A stretch of 24,328 bases of DNA, from the NCBI GenBank assembly GCA_910585815.1, contig CAJUFJ010000001.1:1-24328 (forward strand), in the 5' to 3' direction. The DNA comes from an uncultured Oscillospiraceae bacterium (GTDB lineage: Bacteria > Bacillota > Clostridia > Oscillospirales > Oscillospiraceae). The position numbers and the translations under genes were made by a program. The first letter of the stretch is position 1. Every line of letters starts with the position of its first letter. The notes beneath the pieces are model-generated. The model saw only the letters and a list, made by a program, of their open reading frames with translations. It was not told the origin of the DNA and ran no database searches. Positions 1-7,670 of this stretch are shown one piece after another.

Positions 1-63
1 CCTCGTGGCCTAATTTTCTTTTTTTCATCTGTCTACTTGACAGGGGGCGGTTCATGATTTTCC
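1..63. other. contig-edge sequence, possible IS end
   Basis: This is noncoding sequence downstream of the leftward reductase gene. It carries the small palindrome CTGTC-TACTT-GACAG (about 30-44) next to a T-rich run. Similar short palindromes occur at ends of IS3-like elements in Clostridia, and assemblies often break at such repeats, but too little is present to identify an element. On the minus strand an open frame begins at an ATG near 55 and runs off the edge. Its reality cannot be judged. Confidence 0.2.
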
Positions 64-1260
64 TTACTTCGCGACGGGCACCTCAATCTCAATGTCGCTC
101 AATGGGAACGTACAGCAGGGGTGCACATATCCATATTTGCTGTCCGCCAGCCGCCGTCCGTCCAGGGCTTTCGGAATATAGACCTTTCCAGAAATCAGCC
201 GGGAGTGGCACCAGCCACATTCACCGCTGCGGCAGCGGGAGGGCACCGCAATTTCATGTTTCTCCAGCGTCTGGAAAATGGAATCGTTGGCGGAACCGGT
301 GACGGCGCAGGATTCACCCTGAATGGTTACGGTAATTTTGACCGTTTCCGGCGCATCGGCGGGATAATCCGCCTCCTGCTTGGGATTGTGGAACTCGCCA
401 AACAGCTCGTGCCGGATGTACTTCGGCTCCAGGCCCAGCTTCTCCAGCTCCCCGTCCACAAAGCGGTACATCTGCTGAGGACCGCAGAGGAACACGGAAT
501 AGGGGCCGGACGGATCGTATTTCTGAATGAGTTCCGCTGTGACAAACCCGTGTTCGTAGCCCTCTCGCTCCTCATGGCTCAACACGTGTACAACGTTCAA
601 CTTGTCCGTGGCGGCGGCCAGCCTGTCAAATTCCTCCCGGAAGAGGATATTGTCCACGGTCCGGCTGCCATAGAGCAGTGTCATGGTAAAATCCTCGTCT
701 CCGTCCACGATGGCTTTCGCCAGGGAGAGGAATGGCGTGATCCCGCTGCCGCCCGCCACCGCAATTACATGAGAGGCGTCCCGCAGGGGCTGGTACTCAA
801 AGGTGCCTTCCGGAGCGGAGACCTCTACCGGCGTACCCACCTCCCAAGTGTCCAGGATATACCGGGAGGCCAGGCCACCCTCCACATACTTGATGGTCAG
901 CGTGTAGAAGCCGTTCAGTGCCTCCTTGGGAGAGGAAGAAATGGAATAGGCCCGGTTGATGGGCATCCCATCCACATTCAGGAAGACCGTCAGATACTGC
1001 CCGGCGGCAAAATAGGCACAGGCCGAGGTCCCCCTGGCTGGGTCCGCCTCCAGACGGTAGCACTTGCAGTCCTTCTCCAGTTCCGTGATGGCCGCGACCT
1101 TCAAAAACTGCCGCTGGGGGTGCAGGGCCCGGGCCAGGGCGTTGACAGCGTAGTCCTTGGGTAGCGGGTCGGCGGGGGCCGCCGCCACTTCTTCCTTCCG
1201 CATGGGCAGCAGCTGGGTGAACTTCATGGGGTCTAGGGCGTTCAGATTGCAGTTCGACAT
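64..1260 (-). CDS. ferredoxin-NAD(P)H reductase-like flavoprotein with C-terminal [2Fe-2S] ferredoxin domain
   Basis: This 398-residue cytoplasmic electron-transfer protein would move electrons between NAD(P)H, FAD and a plant-type [2Fe-2S] cluster. After about 50 N-terminal residues of unknown role comes an FAD-binding barrel with the flavin motif RAYS (103-106). The NAD(P)-binding domain has GGSGITP (170-176). The ferredoxin domain has Cys343, Cys348 and Cys351 in a CX4CX2C pattern and the fourth ligand at Cys382 or 383. The architecture resembles phenol/benzoate dioxygenase reductases and Hmp-like reductases with the ferredoxin placed last. Its ATG lies one base after the stop of the upstream FAD oxidoreductase gene, and its AAAGGAGGG site lies inside that gene's end, so the two are cotranscribed and probably work together. 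The physiological acceptor is not evident. Confidence 0.85.
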   Translation of the reverse strand: MSNCNLNALDPMKFTQLLPMRKEEVAAAPADPLPKDYAVNALARALHPQRQFLKVAAITELEKDCKCYRLEADPARGTSACAYFAAGQYLTVFLNVDGMPINRAYSISSSPKEALNGFYTLTIKYVEGGLASRYILDTWEVGTPVEVSAPEGTFEYQPLRDASHVIAVAGGSGITPFLSLAKAIVDGDEDFTMTLLYGSRTVDNILFREEFDRLAAATDKLNVVHVLSHEEREGYEHGFVTAELIQKYDPSGPYSVFLCGPQQMYRFVDGELEKLGLEPKYIRHELFGEFHNPKQEADYPADAPETVKITVTIQGESCAVTGSANDSIFQTLEKHEIAVPSRCRSGECGWCHSRLISGKVYIPKALDGRRLADSKYGYVHPCCTFPLSDIEIEVPVAK

Positions 1261-1261
1261 A

Positions 1262-2776
1262 TTATTTTCCCTCCTTTACGTCGTTGACCGTCAGCCTTCC
1301 GGCGGTGGCGCCGGACATATAGGCGGAGCTGTATCCATCGGTGCGTTCGCCGTGAGCGCCGCAGAACCGCAGTCCCTTGATAACCTGCTCGTCCTTCAGG
1401 GCCATAATGCGGGGGATCATGCCATCCCATCGTTCGTTCTGATAGCCGTAGGGAGTGCCCTGGGGCGTGTTCAGATACCGGGCAAACGTCGGCGGAGCGG
1501 CTGTTACAATCTCCTCAATATAGGGTTTAATATTAATTCCCAGCTTTTTCTCGCAGTTCTCAATCATCTCCGCCGCAATCCTGTGCTTCAGCTTCCGGTA
1601 CTCCTCCGGCTTTACATCCTTCCAGCAGTCCCCGAAGTACATGCCGGTAAAGAACAGCGTACAAGTCCCGTCGGGGGAGGAATCCGGAATGACCTTATTC
1701 AGGCAGTTCATGATGACATAGCCGCTGTCGTCCAGCGTGCGGCATGCGTCGCACTGCTTCCGGGAGTCTCCGGTACGCTCCACAAAAACGGAATAATCGC
1801 GAATCCCCAGTTCCTCGGCAGAACGGTTCAAACCAAGGTAGACTGTGACAAAGGAAAGGCCGAACTCCCGGGCATTGGCCAGCTTCAGGGCCTGTTCCGG
1901 CACCTGGGCCTCGTCCAACATGGTGGAGAAAGCGTTGTGGGGGAAGCAGTTGGCGATTACATGGTCGGCGTAAATCTCCTGTCCGCCCACAACCACACCA
2001 TAAACCGCGCCGTCCTTGACCAACAGCTTTTCCGCCTTGCTGTTGTACCAAATCTGCCCGCCGTGGTCCAGCAGCACCTTTTCCAGCGCCAGAGACATCT
2101 CGTGCGACCGCATGTAGGGCATAGCCGGGCAGGGGCCCACATAGCGGAGAAGCATAAACGCGTAGTGGAGGAAATCCAGCTGGTCCGTGGGCACGCCCAG
2201 ATAAGGCCAGTACGTCGTCAGGATGTGCTGGGCTTTCTTCGGCATGCCCAGAGCGTCCAGGCACTCATCCACCGTGTGGGAGGCCATTCGCATAAAATCC
2301 GTATGTTCCGCGGCCAGAACCTGGGGATCGACCTTTCCCCCAGCGAAATAGCCGATGGAGTCCGTGGCGCGCTTGGCCAGATCAAAAACGGCCATAACGC
2401 TGTCCCGGCAGCCGGGAACCAGCCGTTCCATCTCATTGGCAAACGTCTCAATGCCGGTAGGCAGCACCGCGTCGATTCCGTCCTCCTCAGAGACCACCCG
2501 GAACACGGTGTCCTCCAGCCGCCAGTCCACTTCCGCGCCCAGGCTGTTAAAGAGCTGCCTAATGCCTCCAGGATTTTCCGCCGGGCCAACATCCGCCAGC
2601 TCATGAAGGGAGGTTTCAAACTCAAACCGTCCCCGGCGGAAGCTGGTGGCGCTGCCACCGGGCAGATTATGCTGTTCCAAAACCAGGGTTTTCAGTCCGT
2701 TTTTTGCCGTGGTTGCCGCCGCGGTCAAGCCGCCGTTTCCGGCGCCGATCACAATTACATCAAAGTGCTTACTCAT
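1262..2776 (-). CDS. phytoene desaturase / carotenoid isomerase-like FAD-dependent oxidoreductase
   Basis: This 504-residue protein opens with a Rossmann FAD-binding motif (Gly11-x-Gly13-x-x-Gly16). Glu34 ends the second strand, where it binds the ribose of FAD, and a PGG turn follows. The C-terminus has the second FAD contact typical of the family (GERTDGYSSAYMSG followed by ATAG). The length and both ends fit the CrtI / CrtISO / retinol-saturase group of amine-oxidase-like flavoproteins. These desaturate, saturate or isomerise polyene or other hydrophobic substrates. No phytoene synthase or other carotenoid gene is nearby, so a carotenoid role is not supported and the substrate is unknown. 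It is first in a two-gene operon with the [2Fe-2S] reductase. A divergent GntR gene upstream is the obvious candidate regulator. Confidence 0.82.
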   Translation of the reverse strand: MSKHFDVIVIGAGNGGLTAAATTAKNGLKTLVLEQHNLPGGSATSFRRGRFEFETSLHELADVGPAENPGGIRQLFNSLGAEVDWRLEDTVFRVVSEEDGIDAVLPTGIETFANEMERLVPGCRDSVMAVFDLAKRATDSIGYFAGGKVDPQVLAAEHTDFMRMASHTVDECLDALGMPKKAQHILTTYWPYLGVPTDQLDFLHYAFMLLRYVGPCPAMPYMRSHEMSLALEKVLLDHGGQIWYNSKAEKLLVKDGAVYGVVVGGQEIYADHVIANCFPHNAFSTMLDEAQVPEQALKLANAREFGLSFVTVYLGLNRSAEELGIRDYSVFVERTGDSRKQCDACRTLDDSGYVIMNCLNKVIPDSSPDGTCTLFFTGMYFGDCWKDVKPEEYRKLKHRIAAEMIENCEKKLGINIKPYIEEIVTAAPPTFARYLNTPQGTPYGYQNERWDGMIPRIMALKDEQVIKGLRFCGAHGERTDGYSSAYMSGATAGRLTVNDVKEGK

Positions 2777-2829
2777 ACAGGCTCCTTTCCTTGTCCGTCA
2801 ATCTCTGTTTATATCATGGGTATAGTAAC

Positions 2830-2857
2830 AGCATAACAGCAATTGAAATAAAGTCAA
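2830..2857 (-). promoter_or_regulatory. candidate promoter for the FAD oxidoreductase/reductase operon
   Basis: Read on the minus strand, TTGACT (2852-2857) and TATGCT (2830-2835) are separated by 16 bases. They lie 55-80 bases upstream of the oxidoreductase ATG. The spacing is one short of optimal, so this is a moderate call. Confidence 0.5.
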
Positions 2858-2869
2858 TTAGTCTATTGA
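2854..2869. promoter_or_regulatory. candidate operator, inverted repeat TCAAT-N6-ATTGA
   Basis: A 5-bp inverted repeat with a 6-base spacer overlaps the -35 elements of both divergent promoters. That position suits a repressor controlling both operons, with the adjacent GntR protein as first candidate. It does not match the classical FadR-type consensus, and the region is AT-rich, so chance is possible. Confidence 0.3.
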
Positions 2870-2894
2870 AATTAAATAAATTTCGTGATATAAT
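2866..2894 (+). promoter_or_regulatory. promoter of the GntR-HAD-TetR operon
   Basis: TTGAAA (2866-2871) and a perfect TATAAT (2889-2894) are separated by exactly 17 bases. They lie about 45 bases upstream of the regulator's start codon. Confidence 0.75.
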
Positions 2895-2938
2895 GCCAAT
2901 TGTTCTTTGATATAAGCAGATTACAGGAGGTGCGGCCT

Positions 2939-3691
2939 ATGGCGTTTCGGGAACTGGTTTCCCCTTCGCTGACCGAATTGTTTGTGAAAGAACTGGAGGG
3001 GATGATACTCTCCGGCGAGCTGCTCCCCGGGCAGAAGCTTCCCCCGGAGCGGGAAATGGCGAAACGCATGAAGGTCAGCCTGGCCGTTGTCAACGGCGGT
3101 ATTACCCGGCTTTCCGCAAAGGGCTTTTTGCGGGTCGTTCCCCGAAAGGGCACGTTTGTGGCGGACTATATTCGGGACGGCAACATCAGCACGCTGGAGG
3201 CGATTCTGGAGTACAGCGAGAACTATTTCCGGTCGGATCTTCTGGATGCGATTATCGACCTGCGAAAAACCTGCGAGGGCCGCGTTCTGGAGCAGGCCTG
3301 CCGGAACCGGACGGAGGCGCAGCTGGAAACCCTCGCGTCCCTCCTGACGGTCTTTGATCGGGCGGAGGATTATACGGAGAAGAGTGAGATTGCCTTCTCC
3401 TTCCACCACGAGGTTTCCATCGCCTCCGGGAATATGGTCTATCCCCTTATTTTTTCTACCTTCCGCCGGGTCTACCGCTCCTTCTATTACACGATGTTCA
3501 CTATTCAGGGAGCCGGCCCCAGCCGGAATGAGCTTCAGGCGTTTTTGGACTGCATCCGCGCACAGGACGCAGCGGACGGGCAGAAGTGCCTGACAGACTT
3601 TATCGAGCATTGGCGCCATGTGTTTTACGCCTATTATCACGAGGGACAGGAGTACCATGATTGGGATCGCCGGCAGTCTCAAACCAGCTGA
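2939..3691 (+). CDS. GntR-family (FadR subfamily, FCD domain) transcriptional regulator
   Basis: This 250-residue DNA-binding regulator starts at the ATG at 2939, chosen because ACAGGAGG lies 9 bases upstream. The frame is open 13 codons earlier but without a better site. The N-terminal winged helix (about residues 5-75) has the GntR signature PGQKLPPEREMAKRM and ends in GLRVVPRKGTFVA-like residues; the exact order there is KGFLRVVPRKGTFVADYI. The C-terminal all-helical FCD ligand domain includes FHHEVSIASGN, matching the FHxxxxxASGN metal/ligand-site motif of the subfamily. FCD regulators usually sense small carboxylates. Divergent placement from the FAD oxidoreductase operon suggests control of that operon and itself. 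The HAD gene follows after 36 bases. Confidence 0.88.
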   Translation: MAFRELVSPSLTELFVKELEGMILSGELLPGQKLPPEREMAKRMKVSLAVVNGGITRLSAKGFLRVVPRKGTFVADYIRDGNISTLEAILEYSENYFRSDLLDAIIDLRKTCEGRVLEQACRNRTEAQLETLASLLTVFDRAEDYTEKSEIAFSFHHEVSIASGNMVYPLIFSTFRRVYRSFYYTMFTIQGAGPSRNELQAFLDCIRAQDAADGQKCLTDFIEHWRHVFYAYYHEGQEYHDWDRRQSQTS

Positions 3692-3727
3692 TGAAGCCAA
3701 TGGGCTATCAAGAAAGGTAAACGAACC

Positions 3728-4381
3728 ATGAAAGCAGTTTTCTTAGATTACACCGGAACCATCGTACAGGAGAGGGGACCGGAAATTGAGCAGGTTGTCA
3801 TGCGGATCTATCAGAACAGCCGGATTCCCACGCCAAAGGACGCACTTGCGCTGTGGTGGACCCGGCTGCGGCAGTATGAGGAGCAGAGCTTTGGGGAGGC
3901 CTATCAGACGGAGGACCAGCTGGTTGACCGGATTCTCTCTGAATTTGAGAGTGAGTACAGCCTGCGGGATCATCTTGCGGAACTTCACGCGTTGATTCAG
4001 GCTTTTTGGAGCGGAGCGCCCCTGTTCCCGGACGTCAGGGAGTTTTTTGAACAGTGCCCGGTTCCGATTTATATCATCAGTAACAACGGCAGGGTGTATG
4101 TGGAAAAGGCCCTGGAGCGCCACCGGCTTGCTCCCGCTGGAATCATCACCGCCGATATGGTGGGATTCTACAAGCCCCATAAGGAGATTTTTGAAAAGGC
4201 GCTGTCGGTCAGTGGGTGCGCCGCGGAGGATGTTCTGCACATTGGAGATTCCTATACGTCCGATGTGCTGGGAGCTAGGGCAGCCGGAATACGGTCTCTT
4301 TTGATACAGAGGACAGCGGGAAGCAAATATCCTGACGCAAGCGTTGTGAGGAGCTTGCCGGAGGCGCTTTTCCATATCTGA
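3728..4381 (+). CDS. HAD-superfamily hydrolase with atypical DxT nucleophile motif
   Basis: This 217-residue cytoplasmic hydrolase has a class I cap between motifs I and II. Motif I is LDYTGT, with nucleophile Asp7. Motif II is the Ser of YIISNN, motif III the Lys in YKPHKEIF, and motif IV GDSYTSDVLGA. In ordinary HAD phosphatases the residue two after the nucleophile is the general acid/base Asp. Here it is Thr9, as in P-type ATPases (DKTGT); phosphonatases have Ala there. Hydrolysis of ordinary phosphoesters may therefore be slow, or the substrate may be special. It sits second in the GntR-HAD-TetR operon, with the TetR start 11 bases beyond its stop. The substrate is unknown. Confidence 0.85.
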   Translation: MKAVFLDYTGTIVQERGPEIEQVVMRIYQNSRIPTPKDALALWWTRLRQYEEQSFGEAYQTEDQLVDRILSEFESEYSLRDHLAELHALIQAFWSGAPLFPDVREFFEQCPVPIYIISNNGRVYVEKALERHRLAPAGIITADMVGFYKPHKEIFEKALSVSGCAAEDVLHIGDSYTSDVLGARAAGIRSLLIQRTAGSKYPDASVVRSLPEALFHI

Positions 4382-4392
4382 GGAGGACGACA

Positions 4393-4938
4393 ATGGACGG
4401 GACACGGGGTACAATCGTTCAGGGATTCGAGCGGCTTCTGAATGAAAAGCCTGTCAATAAAATTACGGTAAAAGACATCGCAGAGACATGCGGCATCAAC
4501 AGAAATACCTTTTATTATCACTTTCAGGACATTCCCGCGCTGCTGGAGGAGATTATGGAGGAAAAGGCGGATCAGCTGATTGTCAATCACTATCAGGCAG
4601 ACGAGCCCATGGAGTGCATTCGATCATTGATCCGGTATGGAATGAAGCACCGGAACGCCGTGCTTCACGTTTACCACTATGTTCCCAGGGAGACCTTTTT
4701 AATCTATGTGAACCGGATTGCTTCCCGTCTGGCCCGGGAGTATTTTTCCAGCGCGGCCTCCGGTGTCCCGGATTCCAACGAAAACGCGGAGGCCCTGATC
4801 TGCTTTTATAAATGCGCCATGGTGGGGCTGGTGCTGGACTGGCTGGACGGTGGTCTTGAGGCGGACATGGAGGCGCTGACCCAGCGTATCTGTGTGCTTC
4901 TGAAAGGGTCCGGCAGAGAGGCGCTGTCCAGAATATAA
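4393..4938 (+). CDS. TetR/AcrR-family transcriptional regulator
   Basis: This is a 181-residue regulator. The N-terminal helix-turn-helix (about residues 20-58) has the family pattern ITVKDIAETCGINRNTFYYHF, here with a tryptophan-free recognition helix. The remaining helices form a small ligand or dimer domain resembling the DhaS-like TetR subgroup (TetR_C). AGGAGG precedes the ATG by 7 bases. It is the last gene of the GntR-HAD-TetR operon. A second regulator in the same operon suggests a two-input switch on the divergent redox genes, but no target is demonstrable from sequence. Confidence 0.87.
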   Translation: MDGTRGTIVQGFERLLNEKPVNKITVKDIAETCGINRNTFYYHFQDIPALLEEIMEEKADQLIVNHYQADEPMECIRSLIRYGMKHRNAVLHVYHYVPRETFLIYVNRIASRLAREYFSSAASGVPDSNENAEALICFYKCAMVGLVLDWLDGGLEADMEALTQRICVLLKGSGREALSRI

Positions 4939-4973
4939 ACAAGGAGGAGCATTCGCTCCTCCTTGTTTATATT
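4932..4973. terminator. bidirectional terminator, perfect 19-bp stem
   Basis: Arms 4932-4950 and 4955-4973 are perfectly complementary around an ATTC loop. The AT-rich outer stem supplies U-runs in both directions. The left arm includes the TetR stop codon and the right arm ends 3 bases before the stop of the convergent TVP38 gene, so it separates both operons. Confidence 0.9.
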
Positions 4974-4976
4974 CAT

Positions 4977-5660
4977 TCATTTCCCTGCGTCCGATTTGAG
5001 AGCGCGCTCCTCCCTCACCACCCGGCGGCACGCCAGGAAGGAGATTGCCGCCACGACAAAGCCGGAAGCCGCCGCGGCCCAAAAGCCCGGTGAATCAGGA
5101 TCGGAGATCTGCCCGCCCAAAATGGTCGTGGCGATCATACCGGGCGCCAGCCCTACGATGCTTCCGGCGAGGTAAGCCGGATAAGACAGCTTTACACAGC
5201 CGAAATACAGGCTCACCACGTCCCCGGGCAGCAGTCCCACCGCCCGGGACAGGACCGCAAATTGGAATCCGTTTTTCCGGCGCAGAGATTCCAGCAGGTT
5301 CAGTTTGACGTATTTCCCCCGCAGACGGTCCAGCTCCCCGGAGCCCAGGAGCCTGCCCAGCAGGTATGTCGCCGTATCACAGGCCGCCAGTCCCAGGAGG
5401 TTGACCAGAACCGCCGTTGGGGTTGGAAAGAGGATACCGGAGAGCAGATAGAGGGTCAGAAGCGGGAAAAACACCGTCATGCTTTTCGCGGTGTACAGCA
5501 GGATCACCAGCGCCGCGGCCGTCGCTTGATTCTCTGGGAGCCAATTCGCCAGCTCCTGATAGGTCAGGGAACGGCCAACCAAAAAGAAGGCGGTTATGCA
5601 GATCAGGAAGGCTGCGAGGGGGATTGCCTTGAGCCAGCGGCGGGGATTCTTTGGGTTCAT
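4977..5660 (-). CDS. TVP38/TMEM64-family (VTT/DedA-like) membrane protein
   Basis: This 227-residue integral membrane protein has a first hydrophobic helix at about residues 12-30, further membrane segments at about 45-95, and a C-terminal helix near 190-212. The central SNARE-associated/VTT region includes re-entrant-type glycine-rich stretches (GLLPGDVVSLYFG, then AGSIVGLAPGM). DedA/VTT relatives are tied to lipid or undecaprenyl-phosphate flipping and membrane-potential maintenance. The role of this branch in bacteria is unsettled. The start follows AAGAAGGTG. It is the last gene of the channel-DUF308-radical SAM operon, 74 bases after the radical SAM stop, and ends at the shared 19-bp terminator. 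Confidence 0.85.
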   Translation of the reverse strand: MNPKNPRRWLKAIPLAAFLICITAFFLVGRSLTYQELANWLPENQATAAALVILLYTAKSMTVFFPLLTLYLLSGILFPTPTAVLVNLLGLAACDTATYLLGRLLGSGELDRLRGKYVKLNLLESLRRKNGFQFAVLSRAVGLLPGDVVSLYFGCVKLSYPAYLAGSIVGLAPGMIATTILGGQISDPDSPGFWAAAASGFVVAAISFLACRRVVREERALKSDAGK

Positions 5661-5734
5661 GGGGGAAACACCTTCTTTGAATTTGCTCCGCTTTTTCCAC
5701 GGGAAAGAAGGAGGAATTCCTCCCTCTTTGCACC

Positions 5735-7090
5735 TCAGCCCGCGTCACCGGCCTGACAATCGGGACAACCCCACAGGTCCTCCGCCACCGGCGCCCATTC
5801 CGCCGCGTACCGGTCGCACTTGGCGCAGAGGTGATCCACGCTCTCCGGCGACATGGGGTCGGTGGAGTGCGCGCTGCTCCCGGCGACCATGGCCCGCAGC
5901 TTCTCCGGGTTTTCCAGCATGGGACAGGGCCGGAGCATATTCTCATTGAAGGGCTGGCCCCGGTGATAGGCCATGAAGATTGGGCTTTGAAGCGCTTCCA
6001 GAAGGCTGCATTTGCGTATATTGGCGTTGGAGTAGTGGACAAAGACGCAGGGGTCCACGTCGCCGTTGGCATTGATGTGGAGATAGCGCCAGCCCCCCAC
6101 GATGCATCCGCCCACATACTGCGCGTCGTTCTGGAAATCCATGGCGAACAGGGGCTTCTCCGCCCGGAGTTTCCGGACCCGGTGATAGACCGTCGTCCGC
6201 TGCTCCGGGGTGGGCAGCAGCTCCAGAGCGGCGTTGTTGCCCACGGGCATGTAGTGGAAGTACCAGATGAAATAGGCGCCCATCTCAATGAGGCTGTCGT
6301 AGTATTCCTCCGAGGTGATGGATTCCCAATTCCGGCTGGTATAGCAGGAGGAAATCCCGTAGGGCAGTTTCCGCTCCCGGAGCAGCTTCATGGCCTGGAT
6401 GACCTTTTGGTAGGTACCCGCGCCCCGGCGGGAATCCGTGGCTTCCTCGTCTCCCTCCAGGGAGATGGCGGGAATAAAGTTGCCCACCCGGAGCATCTCG
6501 TCCGCGAAGGCCTCGTTGATGAGGGTGGCGTTGGTGAAGCAGAGGAAGACGCAGTCGTCGTGCTTCTCGCACAGGCGGATTAAATCGCCCCGGCGCACCA
6601 GCGGCTCTCCGCCGGTGTAGATGTACATATAGACACCCAGCTCCTTCCCCTGAGAGATGATGCTGTCCATTTCCTCAAAGGTGAGGTTGAGCTTGTTTCC
6701 GTACTCGGCGGCCCAGCAGCCGGTGCAGTGGAGGTTGCAGGCGGAGGTGGGGTCTATCAGAATGGCCCAGGGGATGTTGCAGTCGTATTTCGCCCGCATT
6801 TCCTCCTGCATGGGCCAGCCGATCATGCTGGCGTTGATGAAGAAGTTGGTCACCAGGGTTTTCATCACCTTCGGGTCCAGGTCCGAGATCAGGCGCCGGA
6901 CGAAGGGATAGTAGGGATGATCCGGGTTTTCGATGGTCTCCCGAATCACCGCCCGCTGGGTTTGAAATTCCCCGCCAGCAAAGCGGTCGGCCCAATCCAT
7001 CAGCGTCCGGAGATTTTTCTCCGGGTTTTTGTAAAGCTGGTTTACCATTTGCTCAATGCCGAACTTTTGAAGGGTTCTGTTGAAGCTCAT
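5735..7090 (-). CDS. radical SAM protein with Cys-rich C-terminal auxiliary-cluster region
   Basis: This 451-residue iron-sulfur enzyme has Cys118, Cys122 and Cys125 (CNLHCTGC) as the radical SAM [4Fe-4S] ligands, followed by the SAM-contacting YTGGEPL motif. About 100 N-terminal residues precede the barrel. The C-terminal part (after about residue 315) holds many cysteines: GGCIVGG, DVDPCVFVHY, a later RPCPM, and the terminal pairs LCAKC and CPDC. This suggests SPASM-like auxiliary cluster binding. Its neighbours are all membrane proteins, so the substrate may be a lipid or membrane-associated molecule rather than a peptide; no precursor peptide gene is visible. HpnH-like lipid-modifying enzymes are a possible analogy only. 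It starts 16 bases after the DUF308 stop. Confidence 0.85.
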   Translation of the reverse strand: MSFNRTLQKFGIEQMVNQLYKNPEKNLRTLMDWADRFAGGEFQTQRAVIRETIENPDHPYYPFVRRLISDLDPKVMKTLVTNFFINASMIGWPMQEEMRAKYDCNIPWAILIDPTSACNLHCTGCWAAEYGNKLNLTFEEMDSIISQGKELGVYMYIYTGGEPLVRRGDLIRLCEKHDDCVFLCFTNATLINEAFADEMLRVGNFIPAISLEGDEEATDSRRGAGTYQKVIQAMKLLRERKLPYGISSCYTSRNWESITSEEYYDSLIEMGAYFIWYFHYMPVGNNAALELLPTPEQRTTVYHRVRKLRAEKPLFAMDFQNDAQYVGGCIVGGWRYLHINANGDVDPCVFVHYSNANIRKCSLLEALQSPIFMAYHRGQPFNENMLRPCPMLENPEKLRAMVAGSSAHSTDPMSPESVDHLCAKCDRYAAEWAPVAEDLWGCPDCQAGDAG

Positions 7091-7106
7091 AGGATAACTC
7101 TCCTCT

Positions 7107-7670
7107 TTATGTTTGATTTTGTGGAAACACAGGGTAGGTCCCCGGTGGTTTCACCGTAAACCTGACCACGCAGCGGTTCAGGATTCCCTCAGTCAAAAAC
7201 GCCAGGATGATCCATATACGTGGGAGCTCCGTTCCCCCAAAGCTGAGGATCAGCCGGAATCCGATGACGCCCACGGCGATGGCCACGGCGGAAATCGCTC
7301 CCCACTGCTCCAGGCCGAAGGTCTTTGCCTTCTGAGACGTCTGTATTCTGAAAAAGCCGTCCAGCAAAAGGAGCCAGCCGAAGCCCGTCACCAGATACTC
7401 CGCCGCCGTCTGATAGCGGACCAGAAGCAGTCCCCCCGCAGCCAGCAGAAGAAGGCCGAAGGCGAAATCATAGCGAAACGCCAGACAGAACAGGTCCTCC
7501 GAGAAGTAACCAACGATTTTGATGATCCCATAGGCCACCAGAAGCACCCCGCCGAACAGGCAGACGGCAAAGGGAGACGTCCGGGGGAACAGCAGACACA
7601 GCAGAGCGGCGAAGAAAAAAATCGCGGAAATGACATTGTAGCCGATTCGCGCAATCTGTAATTTCTTCAT
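7107..7670 (-). CDS. DUF308 / HdeD-like membrane protein
   Basis: This 187-residue protein is almost entirely hydrophobic, with about six predicted membrane helices in paired arrangement (for example near residues 12-30, 34-55, 68-84, 90-106, 124-142 and 150-165). The spacing and the short charged turns match the HdeD/DUF308 family, first known from E. coli acid-resistance genes. Its biochemical role is not established. The ATG overlaps the stop of the upstream TM_helix-repeat gene by four bases (ATGA), so translation is coupled. The radical SAM gene follows directly. A tail of about 20 polar residues follows the last helix. Confidence 0.8.
   Translation of the reverse strand: MKKLQIARIGYNVISAIFFFAALLCLLFPRTSPFAVCLFGGVLLVAYGIIKIVGYFSEDLFCLAFRYDFAFGLLLLAAGGLLLVRYQTAAEYLVTGFGWLLLLDGFFRIQTSQKAKTFGLEQWGAISAVAIAVGVIGFRLILSFGGTELPRIWIILAFLTEGILNRCVVRFTVKPPGTYPVFPQNQT

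Noticed and set aside
1157..2836. 559-codon plus-strand open frame
   Set aside because: It runs antisense through the FAD oxidoreductase gene, whose own translation shows clear FAD motifs.
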